Source: Psychrobacter sp. JCM 18903 (GTDB lineage Bacteria > Pseudomonadota > Gammaproteobacteria > Pseudomonadales > Moraxellaceae). Taken from it: a DNA stretch of 64,000 bases. The translations under genes and the position numbers were made by a program. The stretch is from the NCBI RefSeq assembly GCF_000586475.1, contig NZ_BAWJ01000005.1, forward strand, positions 62,001 to 126,000. The letters are read 5' to 3'. Shown here one piece after another: positions 50,147 through 61,479 of the stretch (the first letter of the stretch is position 1; each line of letters starts with the position of its first letter). The notes beneath the pieces are model-generated. The model saw only the letters and a list, made by a program, of their open reading frames with translations. It was not told the DNA's origin and searched no databases.

Positions 50147-50671
50147 ATGCAATTAACTAAACAAAAAAGCAAAACAAAGCGTTTGAGTCAAATAGCAAAC
50201 CTTTTTAGTTCTTATCTGACAAAGTCAATTATTTTATTAGTGCTAACCAGTATATCTGGTTGTATTATAAGTAATCCTGCGCATAGCCCACCTATAGAAG
50301 GAGACATTGAGGTCTCACAGAACAAAAATGGTGATCTTTGTTTTATGCCACTGTTTGATTCAGCTATGAGTAGTGGGGATTTTATGAAATTGGATCATAT
50401 AAAAATGGAAGAGTTAGCTATCCTAGACCCTAGTAGGCAAGGAGGTGGCTATGTATTGCTTAGAATTAAGCCTACAAGTAAAAAGTATTTCATTTTAAAA
50501 AATGGACAAGCAATATGTTTAAACTCTAATAACCCTGATTTAGAACAGACTGTGTATACACCATTAGATAAGCAACCATTATCAGTATTTATTGGAGGTT
50601 TGGACGACCAAAAAAAATATACAATAAATTTCTATAGAGAATTTGACTATCCTTATATATTTGAGCAGTAA
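50147..50671 (+). CDS. Putative T6SS immunity lipoprotein
   Basis: The 174-residue protein has a basic N-terminus, a hydrophobic stretch (IILLVLTSISGC) with an ISGC lipobox, and a periplasmic domain with DLCFMPLFD. This matches the general pattern of periplasmic lipoproteins found next to T6SS effectors. Periplasmic immunity would fit an effector acting on the cell envelope. The assignment rests mainly on position and the lipobox. Confidence 0.6.
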   Translation: MQLTKQKSKTKRLSQIANLFSSYLTKSIILLVLTSISGCIISNPAHSPPIEGDIEVSQNKNGDLCFMPLFDSAMSSGDFMKLDHIKMEELAILDPSRQGGGYVLLRIKPTSKKYFILKNGQAICLNSNNPDLEQTVYTPLDKQPLSVFIGGLDDQKKYTINFYREFDYPYIFEQ

Positions 50672-50761
50672 AAGCTCTTGAAATGCGGACTCTAGGCTTT
50701 TGAAAATCTAATGAGTCGCAAAAAGAGGTAAATTGCATTCCACTACCAGATGGAGTGGACC

Positions 50762-51331
50762 ATGAAGCCGTCTAGTAAAGTTAGATTATTCAGTATCTTT
50801 TGGCTGACTACTTTAGTAACCTCATCTTGTACTGCGCAAGAACCTGAGGCCTTTTATGTCACACCTTCTATAAAAGGACAGCTACTTGACAGGCAAACTG
50901 ATCAGCCACTTGGCAATATCACCGTTTACTTAACAGATGACATTCAAAGCACTTCTGATGATACAGGCCGTTTTGAACTACATTCAATGCAAAAGATAAA
51001 CTCAGATGAAATAAGCACAGATGATTTTAAAGCGATAGCTGAGGAGGTCAGTATTATGATCGATACCCAAGGTTACCAACGGCGTCTGTTTGCAATTAAC
51101 GGTATGGCAAAACCTAAAGGTAATAACTCAAAAACTCCCGTGATTATTAATATGGGTAATATTTATCTAAAACCCTTACCCGATGGTATTCATCGCTACG
51201 GAACAGTATTTGAATACATAGAAAACATGCCTTACTGCCAACCGAATGAATCTCAAAAAGAGGTCGATTACATACTCGCACCTAAAGGTAAAACTTACGA
51301 GCAGATTAGTCCAAATCAGTCTTTTCAATAG
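50762..51331 (+). CDS. Lipoprotein with carboxypeptidase-regulatory-like fold
   Basis: The start at 50762 has GGAG six to eight bases upstream. The 189-residue protein has a signal with a cysteine in LVTSSCTAQE, then IKGQLLDRQTDQPLGNITVYLTDD in outline and STSDDTGRFELHS, a transthyretin/carboxypeptidase-regulatory-like repeat. It is in the effector cluster on the same strand as the PAAR gene. It may be a second immunity protein or an accessory; neither is shown. Confidence 0.6.
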   Translation: MKPSSKVRLFSIFWLTTLVTSSCTAQEPEAFYVTPSIKGQLLDRQTDQPLGNITVYLTDDIQSTSDDTGRFELHSMQKINSDEISTDDFKAIAEEVSIMIDTQGYQRRLFAINGMAKPKGNNSKTPVIINMGNIYLKPLPDGIHRYGTVFEYIENMPYCQPNESQKEVDYILAPKGKTYEQISPNQSFQ

Positions 51332-51351
51332 CATTTCCTAGCGAGGTTTTA

Positions 51352-52144
51352 ATGTATCAAAGAAAAATCACCCCTTTAATTCAGTCTTTATTACTGGCCA
51401 CGTTATTCTCTAGTGGCTTAATGGCTGCTGCTTGCTCAGCAGAGTCATCAAATACAAAGATACTTCCAATCAAAACACTGCTGCTGAAATATATGAACTT
51501 GGAGTAGCCTACTACGAAGGTGACTCAGTCCCTGAAGATGATGACAAAGCTTTTGAATTATTTCAAAAAGCTGCCGATCAAGCTACGCACCTGCTAAACA
51601 TTATCTAGGTATAATGTATGATGAAGGTTTGGGCGTAAATCAAAATTATCAAAAAGCATTTGAATGGGTTAAGCAAGCTGCTAACCAAGGAGATTCTGAT
51701 GCTCAATATCGTATAGGCATCATGTATTATGAAGGTAGTGGTGTTGAGCAAAATTACCAAAAAGCAATGGAGTGGTATGTATTAGCTGCTGACAATGGAT
51801 CTTTTGATGCTCAAAACAATATTGGCAATCTTTATGAAAACGGCTACGGCGTGCCACAAAGCTATACCGAAGCATTGGAATGGTATACCAAAGCTGCCGC
51901 TCAAGGTCTGGATTTAGCACAACTTAATATCGGTGGTCTCTACGAAAACGGCTATGGCGTCCCTCAAGACTATGACACAGCTTTTGAATGGTACAAAAAA
52001 GCCGCCGATCAAGGCAATCAAGAAGCCAGCAATCGCATTGGTAGATTGGTCATGAATGGTAAAATTGACGATGAAGGTATCGTTATTTATAGCACACAGG
52101 AAACTGGTCTCACATTAGGTGATATTGAAAACATGAGCCAATGA
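51352..52144 (+). CDS. Sel1-repeat lipoprotein, two apparent frameshifts
   Basis: From ATG 51352 (GCGAGG upstream) a signal sequence ends in ..LMAAACSAES. At about 51458 one A is missing; the frame then gives DTSNQNTAAEIYELGVAYYEG. At about 51585 one G is missing (CAAGGCTAC), leading to YAPAKHYLGIMYDEGLGV. The corrected protein has about five Sel1 repeats of 36 residues (pattern A...G...Y..G.GV.Q.Y..A..W). Such solenoids mediate protein contacts; in T6SS islands they often accompany effector and immunity genes. Confidence 0.8.
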
Positions 52145-52175
52145 TAATGATGAGCCAGATATTAACTTAGGTAAC

Positions 52176-52409
52176 CTAACAGTCATATGTTTCGTGATAC
52201 GCTATCTTAGACTTAATTATTTTTTCAATATGCTCAACAAATACTTTTGTCTCAGGTCTACTATCTTCGTCAATAATTAGCAGACCTCCTATCGAAACAT
52301 AGCAGACACCAAAAGACTTAGTGGGTAATAGATTAGTCCACTTAGATGAAATATTATTCTCTAGTTTTACAGTTTGCCAATAGTTCGATAAATAATAATC
52401 TCCTGTCAT
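52176..52409 (-). CDS. Unknown 77-aa protein
   Basis: The protein (MTGDYYLSNYWQTVKLEN.. to ..AYHETYDC) starts three bases after the stop of the gene upstream (52413-53123), so the two are coupled. It has no signal or membrane segment. Unrecognised. It is convergent with the Sel1 gene. Confidence 0.5.
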   Translation of the reverse strand: MTGDYYLSNYWQTVKLENNISSKWTNLLPTKSFGVCYVSIGGLLIIDEDSRPETKVFVEHIEKIIKSKIAYHETYDC

Positions 52410-52412
52410 AGA

Positions 52413-53123
52413 TTAAACTTCAGATTCAGTTATGATTGATTGAACCGCTAATGGCGTTTGAAACAGTGCCTCTTTGTGAAATCCATCGAATGCGCGGATG
52501 ACGAAAGCAGCAGGATGGTTCGGAAACTCTTCTCTTTCCCTTGACCGTCGCATACTCTGTGCTTGCTGTGTCTGAAAAGATTGGATAGTGCTGATATCAA
52601 CCTCGTCAGCCATTTTATACTCTACATCACGTATAGGCTTTGAATACAATGAATCTAAAAGCTCTACATCACTTAATGATATAGATAAACAGCCAATAAT
52701 TCTTTCGTCGTCTTCCTCTCGTACGCCACCATACATGCTAACGCCAATGACACAATTATCAAATATCCATTCACAGTGTTCTACTACGTTGCCACTACAG
52801 TAATGGCTATCGGAGGAGTAGTTTGACTCTGATCCTAAATATGCTATTAGCTTTTTAATCACTGGTTGTCTATTAAATAGTTGTGCTGGGATGTTGATCC
52901 ATATTGAATCTATCAATCGGTCATCATCTGCTGCACTAAAATGACAGTAAGCAACTTTAAGAGACCACATTTCAGACAGTTTTATAGTGACTGTTTCAGG
53001 CATATAGCTTTCTTCATAAGAATGCATTACCGTATCTTTTTCAGGAAGCTGAGCTTTTATATCAGATAACTTATCACCCCATTTAAAATTTACGTCACCA
53101 AATTGGAAGTGTTCCTTTCTCAT
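52413..53123 (-). CDS. Unknown 236-aa acidic protein at the T6SS cargo island
   Basis: The protein (MRKEHFQFGDVNFKWGDK..) is acidic and cysteine-containing, without signal or membrane segments. A C-terminal charged helix (QAQSMRRSREREEFPNH) is visible. No family is recognised. Its position next to an effector cluster and its AT-rich composition make a cytoplasmic immunity or accessory role possible but unproven. Confidence 0.6.
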   Translation of the reverse strand: MRKEHFQFGDVNFKWGDKLSDIKAQLPEKDTVMHSYEESYMPETVTIKLSEMWSLKVAYCHFSAADDDRLIDSIWINIPAQLFNRQPVIKKLIAYLGSESNYSSDSHYCSGNVVEHCEWIFDNCVIGVSMYGGVREEDDERIIGCLSISLSDVELLDSLYSKPIRDVEYKMADEVDISTIQSFQTQQAQSMRRSREREEFPNHPAAFVIRAFDGFHKEALFQTPLAVQSIITESEV

Positions 53124-53211
53124 ACCTCTTAGCCTTTATCCAAATAGTAATTTAAAGATACTTATAGCTTTTTACGATCATCTATACACTGAGCAAGTCT
53201 ATATTATCTAA

Positions 53212-53244
53212 CAAAAAAAGCGGCAAGATAATCTATCTTGCCGC
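53212..53244 (-). terminator. Rho-independent terminator after fadH
   Basis: GCGGCAAGATA is perfectly inverted as TATCTTGCCGC around ATC. On the minus strand it is followed by seven T, 23 bp after the fadH stop. Confidence 0.9.
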
Positions 53245-53266
53245 TCTCATTACTTCTGAACTAAGC

Positions 53267-55835
<2,569 letters not shown>

Positions 55836-57500
55836 ATGACAGACTTCCACACAGGTCTCGGCAAAAATGCTGCCAACCACCAACCGCTTACCCCTATCGA
55901 CTTTATTATCCGTAGTGCTCAGGTCTATCCCGATAAAACTGCCATCATTTATGACGATTTAACACATAATAATCTGACGCAAACGTGGCAACAGACTTAT
56001 GATCGTTGTCGTCAATTGGCGGATGGTCTACGCAAATTAGGCATCGATAAAAATGACACTGTCGCCGTCATGATGCCGAACACCCCAGCGATGATCGAAT
56101 GCGCTTTTGGGGTGCCCATGTCAGGTGGCGTGCTTTGTACACTGAACACCCGCCTCGACATCAATGCCCTTACCTTTTGTCTGCAACACTCAGAAGCCAA
56201 AGTATTAATTCTAGACAGCGAGTTTGCTGAGCATGCCGAGATTATCGATGAAGCCTTTCCCAATCTCATCGTGATTCATGCGACAGATGCGGCGCTCAAT
56301 ACTGAACGTTTTGGACAAATGAGCTACGAAGCATTAATCGCCAGCTCAGACAGTTTGGATAATTGGGAAAAGCCACTCGATGAATGGGATGCTATCGCCC
56401 TCAACTATACCTCTGGCACCACTGGCAAGCCAAAAGGCGTGGTCTATCATCATCGCGGCGCGACACTCAACGCTGTCTCCAATATTTTAGATTGGGATAT
56501 GCCCAAGCACCCGATGTATCTATGGACGCTACCATTATTTCACTGTAATGGTTGGTGCTTTCCGTGGACGATTGCCGAACGTGCGGGCGTCAATGTCTGC
56601 TTGCGCAAGATTGACGCTGATTTGATTTTGCAGCTGATTGCCAAGTATAAAGTTACGCATTATTGCTCAGCGCCTGTGGTGCACGATATGATTGCTGGCG
56701 GCAAAGCTGAATATAAAGACGCCATCAATCATGAAGTCAAAGGCTGGGTCGCTGGTGCGCCGCCGTCTGAAACCATGCTCGCTGCCATGGAAGCCATGGG
56801 CTTTCATATCTCGCACGTTTACGGTCTTACCGAAGTCTATGGTCCAGTCACCGTCTGCGCGGAACAAGCAGAATGGGATGAACTGGATGTCGCTACTCGT
56901 GCGCAAAAGAAATCACGTCAGGGCGTAACGTCACATTTAATGACTGGCTTTGAGCTATTTAAACAAGGCACCACGGAGCCGGTTGCCGCGAATGGCGAAG
57001 AAATGGGCGAGCTGGCACTACGCGGTAACATGGTGATGAAAGGTTATCTAAAAAGCCGTAAAGCGACCGAAGAAGCCTTTGCTGACGGTTGGTTCCGTAC
57101 TGGTGATTTGGGCATTAAATACCCTGACGGCTATATCAAAATCATGGACAGGCTCAAAGATATCATCATCTCAGGTGGCGAAAACATCTCTAGTATCGAA
57201 GTCGAGAACGTCTTATATAAAATGCCAGAAATCCAAAGCTGTGCGGTCGTCGCCGCGCCGCATGATAAATGGGGCGAAGTACCTGTCGCCTTTATCGAAA
57301 TTCATGAAGGCAGCACCTTGCAGCGCGACCATGTGATGGAGCACTGCAAGCAGCATTTGGCGGGTTTTAAAGTGCCCAAATATATTATCTTTGCTGAAAT
57401 TCCAAAAACCAGCACCGGTAAAGTGCAGAAATTTGAGCTGCGTCAAGCGGCCAAGTCATTAGCACACGAAACGCCAAAAGTAACGGCAAGTGTAAAATAA
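55836..57500 (+). CDS. Medium/long-chain acyl-CoA synthetase (AMP-binding)
   Basis: The 554-residue protein has the AMP-binding motif LNYTSGTTGKPKGVVYHHRG, the linker region GWFRTGDLGIKYPDGYIKI, DRLKDIIISGGENISS and the catalytic lysine region PKTSTGKVQKFELR. It resembles AlkK-type fatty acyl-CoA ligases. It activates a carboxylic acid as an acyl-adenylate and then as the CoA thioester; chain length is not evident. Its position beside fadH suggests fatty acid use. A terminator follows. Confidence 0.88.
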   Translation: MTDFHTGLGKNAANHQPLTPIDFIIRSAQVYPDKTAIIYDDLTHNNLTQTWQQTYDRCRQLADGLRKLGIDKNDTVAVMMPNTPAMIECAFGVPMSGGVLCTLNTRLDINALTFCLQHSEAKVLILDSEFAEHAEIIDEAFPNLIVIHATDAALNTERFGQMSYEALIASSDSLDNWEKPLDEWDAIALNYTSGTTGKPKGVVYHHRGATLNAVSNILDWDMPKHPMYLWTLPLFHCNGWCFPWTIAERAGVNVCLRKIDADLILQLIAKYKVTHYCSAPVVHDMIAGGKAEYKDAINHEVKGWVAGAPPSETMLAAMEAMGFHISHVYGLTEVYGPVTVCAEQAEWDELDVATRAQKKSRQGVTSHLMTGFELFKQGTTEPVAANGEEMGELALRGNMVMKGYLKSRKATEEAFADGWFRTGDLGIKYPDGYIKIMDRLKDIIISGGENISSIEVENVLYKMPEIQSCAVVAAPHDKWGEVPVAFIEIHEGSTLQRDHVMEHCKQHLAGFKVPKYIIFAEIPKTSTGKVQKFELRQAAKSLAHETPKVTASVK

Positions 57501-57540
57501 AACGGCAACTTATTAAGTGATGTCATCAATCACCGCATCA

Positions 57541-57572
57541 AAAAGGTCAGCGATATATCGCTGACCTTTTTT
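57541..57572 (+). terminator. Rho-independent terminator after the acyl-CoA ligase
   Basis: AAAAGGTCAGCGAT is inverted as ATCGCTGACCTTTT with further T. It lies 40 bp after the stop. Confidence 0.9.
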
Positions 57573-57721
57573 AATTCAATGCTCACTTATATAAACCGTT
57601 TTTCTTAGCTTTGATAGATAGGCCAGCTTTAAATTTTTATCTGCTGGTCTAAATGTTTGAGTCGAATTCATACTTACTTTTATAGTGGCGGACACAATAC
57701 CACCAATTGTTACCGCTGGTA

Positions 57722-58436
57722 CTATAGGCTGCCCATCAAAGCTGCCACAGTTAAATCCATTATTACACCCTCACCTATCTTATCTTTATAAAGATTAAAT
57801 ACTGTTGATAGGTTATGCTTCATATACTCTTTGAAACCCTCTTGGGTTACTTTATCTAAGTCTTCTATAGCTCTTGTAAGGTTAGAAATAGCTTTTTTTG
57901 ATGCTAAAGCTTGATCAGGAAATAATAATGCTTGTTGATAAACTTCATCTAAATATTCATGAAGTGCAATAAACTCAGTTTTTCTAAGTTCTTTAAAATT
58001 CAGAATATCGTGAATATTTATTTCTCCTGTTGGGACAGGGAGACAAGAAGCTAGGTCTATACGAAGAGTATTTCTTTCTTCAATATAGTCATCTAAAATA
58101 ATAAGTTCATCATTAAACTGTTGAATCACCCAATCTATCTTCTTGTCTTTGACTAGCTCTTTAGCAACTATACCTTGACATGAAAGCACAGCATTTGTAA
58201 CTTGATCACCTTCATACGATCCATTGAAAGCAACATTGGGACGTTCTATAGCTCCAGCTGATATGAAGGCTTCTTCTTGAGGTAAGCCCATATGCACTAA
58301 ATTATTGGTTGGAATCACTACACTATCCCAGTAAAGCATAATAGCGCATCTCATCTAAAGAAAGACTTCCTACCATTTGAAAGCCTTTCGGTAATCTATT
58401 AATAATACCAGGGGTAGCTATTATTCCTCTTTTCAA
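57722..58436 (-). CDS. DUF6236-like protein, apparent 2-bp deletion
   Basis: The main frame begins at 58354 with AIMLYWDSVVIPTNN; upstream another frame reads LKRGIIATPGIINRLPKGFQ and GSLSLDEMR from a TTG at 58436 with AAAGGGAG in front. Restoring two bases (ATGCGCGCTATT) at about 58346 joins them into about 238 residues. The opening RGII..PG, the SL..LR step and the LYWD..V.PTNN motif resemble DUF6236 proteins of unknown function found in accessory loci. There is no signal peptide; the C-terminus ends in a glycine/hydrophobic stretch. Confidence 0.65.
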
Positions 58437-58567
58437 GTACTTCTCCCTTTTGATTCCATTCTCCTCAGATCTTTTATATTAAATAGGTAGCTGGTAAGCG
58501 TCAATAAGCCAAATGAGATTTTTGTTACTTGAACTAAGAATAAATTTTTGAGAAGATTACTCTATTA

Positions 58568-58987
58568 CTAATTCAGTTTTGGCTCAAGCCATTGATAAAT
58601 TAGCATCCCAACTATCATCGCAGGAATAAAGACATAAGCCTGCCACTGTCCTGTACCGAGCAGCACAATACCGGGACCTGGGCAAATACCGACTAAGCCC
58701 CAACCGATACCGAATAGCATCGCGCCGATTAACAATTTTTTATTAATAGTGGTTTTGGTTGGCATCTCAATTAATGACCCAATCCAGCTGGTCTTTTGAC
58801 GCTTAGCCAATTGTACGCCGACTATCGCTACCATTAGGCCACCGCCCATCACCAGTGCCAGAGAAATATCCCACGCACCAAAGACATCCAAGAAGCCTTG
58901 TACTTTAACAGGGTCGGTCATGCCTGATATCAGCAGTCCAAAGCCAAATAATAACCCTGCCAGTAATCCAATTATATTTTTTAGCAT
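58568..58987 (-). CDS. YeeE/YedE-family (DUF6691-like) membrane protein, second half of a transporter pair
   Basis: The protein of about 139 residues has four membrane helices and the conserved GLLFGFGLLISGMTDPVKVQGFLD and LFGIGWGLVGICPGPGIVLLG. These motifs belong to the YeeE/YedE sulfur-transport group; the cysteine in GICPGP matches the thiosulfate-relay cysteine. It pairs with the adjacent 59086-59522 gene, which supplies the complementary half. The ATG at 58987 was preferred to 59032. Confidence 0.85.
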   Translation of the reverse strand: MLKNIIGLLAGLLFGFGLLISGMTDPVKVQGFLDVFGAWDISLALVMGGGLMVAIVGVQLAKRQKTSWIGSLIEMPTKTTINKKLLIGAMLFGIGWGLVGICPGPGIVLLGTGQWQAYVFIPAMIVGMLIYQWLEPKLN

Positions 58988-59085
58988 GTTTTTTCTCGCA
59001 CCTAATGTGTTAATCCAAGCGGTTATAACCATCCGATATAAACAATAGTCATCGCTATCTTCGCAACGTACTGTCTATGTGGTTT

Positions 59086-59522
59086 TTAAATCAAACCCAA
59101 GACATGACGACCAATATAAACGGTCACAATACCAAATAACATAAAGGTCACCGTCGCCGCCATTGATCGTGGCGACAGTCGCGCATTACCGCAAATACCA
59201 TGTCCACTGGTACAACCTGAACCAAACGTGTGCCAAAACCAACCAGTAATCCTGCCCCAATAAGCAGTGGCAAAGAGCGACTAATCTCTATATCGGGCAA
59301 CGGTTTTACCAGACCATAAAATAATGGCGAGATAACAAGACCAAGTATAAATAACACCTGCCACATCTCGACGCGCTTGGGCTTAAGAAGACTTGAGAAA
59401 ATACCACTAATACCCGCAATACGACCAATGCCCAATAGCAAAATGACCGTTGCAACGCCTAGCATCAGACCGCCTACCAAGGAAATTGGCGTAAAGGCCT
59501 GCCAATCTATTTGTATACTCAT
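59086..59522 (-). CDS. YeeE/YedE-family membrane protein, first half of a transporter pair, apparent frameshift
   Basis: The main frame ([18 protein letters not shown].., [10 protein letters not shown]) loses its register at about 59227. Restoring one G (TTGGGTTCAGG) gives [25 protein letters not shown], the conserved cysteine motif of YeeE, followed by a last helix ending [11 protein letters not shown] at 59086. The protein is about 145 residues. YeeE-type proteins import thiosulfate or related sulfur species; with the next gene they form a two-part system. Confidence 0.88.
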
Positions 59523-59610
59523 AATATTTACCTAAGCCAATTTTTATCAAAACAGTTTTGAATTTCGTTTTATATAAATACATTATATTATAAAATATAA
59601 TAAATAGGTA

Positions 59611-59650
59611 AAAAAATACTGAACCCTCGTTACACGGCTCAGTATTTTTT
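59611..59650. terminator. Rho-independent terminator after the class V aminotransferase
   Basis: AAAAAATACTGA pairs with TCAGTATTTTTT around a CC/GG inner step. It is 30 bp past the stop at 59681 in the minus direction. Confidence 0.85.
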
Positions 59651-59680
59651 ACTTAAAAAACATCTTACGAGATAAAGATA

Positions 59681-60814
59681 TTATTTTGCCAATACTTCAT
59701 CAAGTGCAGTTTCAAAACGCTGTACTGCTCCGTCTACATCAGTCAATTTATCTAGACCAAATAAACCTAAGCGGAACGTTTTAAAGTTATCCGGCTCACC
59801 AACTTTTAGCGGTACACCAGCAGCGATTTGCATGCCTGTTTCGGCAAACGCACTGCCTTTATGCATATCATCGCGATCGGTGTAAGCAACCACGACGCCT
59901 GGCGCTTCAAAACCTTTCGCCGCAACGCTTTCAATGCCTTTAGCGGCTAATACTTCACGAATACGGTTGCCCAATTGCCACTGCGCATCACGCAATTTAT
60001 CAAAGCCAATCTCTTTTGACTCTAAAATAGTATCGCGGAATTGACGTAAGCTATCGGTTGGCATAGTAGCATGATAAGCGTGACCGCCATTTTCATAGGC
60101 ACGCATGACATTTAACCACTGCTTTAAGTCTAAGCTAAAGCTATCTGATTCTGTATTGTCTACTTTTTCGATTGCCGCAGCACTTAGCATGACTAAGCCT
60201 GCACACGGAGTGCTGCTCCACCCTTTTTGCGGGGCGCTGATGAGAACATCAATACCCAAGTCTTTCATGTCCAACCACACACAACCTGAAGCGATACAAT
60301 CAATGACCAATAAACCGCCAACGCTATGTACAGCCACGCTTAGCGCTTTGAGATAGTCTGATGATAAAATAATACCCGATGAGGTTTCGACGTGCGGCGC
60401 AAAGACCACTGCTGGTTTCTCTGCTTTAATTTTAGCAACGGCTTCATCGATATCAACGGGGGCAAATGGTTTTGGTGACTCACCCTCTTCACGATGTGCC
60501 GTCAATACCGTAGACGACTTGGCGATTTTGCCTTTTTCTAAAATTTGCGTCCAGCGATAGCTAAACCAACCGTTACGAATAATGAGACAATCTTCATCAT
60601 TAGCCAATTGGCGTGCAACGGCTTCCATTCCATAAGTACCAGCACCGGGTACAATGACCACTGCTTCGGCGTTATACACGGATTTTAGGTCGCTAGATAA
60701 GTCATTCATCACTTGCTGAAAGACTTTTGACATGTGGTTTAAGGCGCGGTCAGTATAGACCACTGAGTATTCTAATAAGCCGTTTGGATCAATATCTTGA
60801 CGTAATGCAGTCAT
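59681..60814 (-). CDS. Class V aminotransferase (serine-pyruvate / alanine-glyoxylate type)
   Basis: The 377-residue PLP enzyme has VPGAGTYGMEAVARQL, VDCIASGC-like aspartate loop (VIDCIASGCVWLDM) and the PLP lysine at 197 in SAPQKGWSS. The architecture fits the alanine-glyoxylate/serine-pyruvate group (Pucg/Agxt). Substrate preference cannot be read from sequence. It stands alone, with a terminator downstream and a 665-bp non-coding stretch upstream. Confidence 0.88.
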   Translation of the reverse strand: MTALRQDIDPNGLLEYSVVYTDRALNHMSKVFQQVMNDLSSDLKSVYNAEAVVIVPGAGTYGMEAVARQLANDEDCLIIRNGWFSYRWTQILEKGKIAKSSTVLTAHREEGESPKPFAPVDIDEAVAKIKAEKPAVVFAPHVETSSGIILSSDYLKALSVAVHSVGGLLVIDCIASGCVWLDMKDLGIDVLISAPQKGWSSTPCAGLVMLSAAAIEKVDNTESDSFSLDLKQWLNVMRAYENGGHAYHATMPTDSLRQFRDTILESKEIGFDKLRDAQWQLGNRIREVLAAKGIESVAAKGFEAPGVVVAYTDRDDMHKGSAFAETGMQIAAGVPLKVGEPDNFKTFRLGLFGLDKLTDVDGAVQRFETALDEVLAK

Positions 60815-61479
60815 AGGAAGCTCCTAGTTTATAGTTAGATAGTTTAATTTTTCTCAAGCATTGGCTATAGCAAAATCCAGATACTCTCTTAAACCAACCT
60901 GCCTTAATAACGCTAACCAATCTACACACCTACTGTTCGTCAACTTAACCAAATAATGCTTCTATTAGATAACATGGTTGTCAAATAACGTTTTTGTTAA
61001 ATAATATGGCTATCAAATAGCATTGCTGACCAATAGCATAGTCGTTAGATTGCATAGCAGCTAGATACTACTATAGGTAGTATTAACTGAATATTAATAT
61101 TGGGTAATAGTCGAGAGCATGACGCAGGGTTGACGATATAGCACTTTATCCTAGCGCTATTGCCGTTGGTGATTGTGTTTTGCACGCCGTGTTTTTATTG
61201 ATTTTAGACAAAGTCGTACAGAACAGGTGCGCCACTATAGGGCTACGCGGTGGTAGGCTGATAATGGTCACTAACAACTGATGAGATGAATAGGCATCAA
61301 ACGAGAACATATACACTAAGGTTTTTAGAAAATAACCGCTCGCGTATAACAAAAGATTATCATCGCTTAATATACTCATAACAGCTTGATATTAGCACTG
61401 ATAATGCAGGTTGACAACGATATGTTTGCGCAATAATAACGTTTGCGCCACTTATGTTTTTTTGATCAGTCAATAATGG
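60815..61479. other. Non-coding stretch between aminotransferase and hemA
   Basis: About 665 bp without a supported gene. It contains degenerate 26-bp units of TTAGATAACATGGTTGTC type at 60965-60990 and 60997-61022, with weaker copies after. The open frame at 61146-61379 has no family resemblance and a composition unlike its neighbours. Confidence 0.45.
60965..61022. repeat. Degenerate tandem repeat (26-bp-type units)
   Basis: TTAGATAACATGGTTGTCAA is followed after six bases by TTAAATAATATGGCTATCAA, then further decayed copies up to 61060. A similar unit, TTAGATAATATGGTTATC, occurs at about 35159. Function unknown. Confidence 0.5.

Noticed and set aside
61146..61379. 77-codon minus-strand open frame upstream of the aminotransferase region
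   Set aside because: No ribosome site or family; lies in DNA with degenerate repeats.
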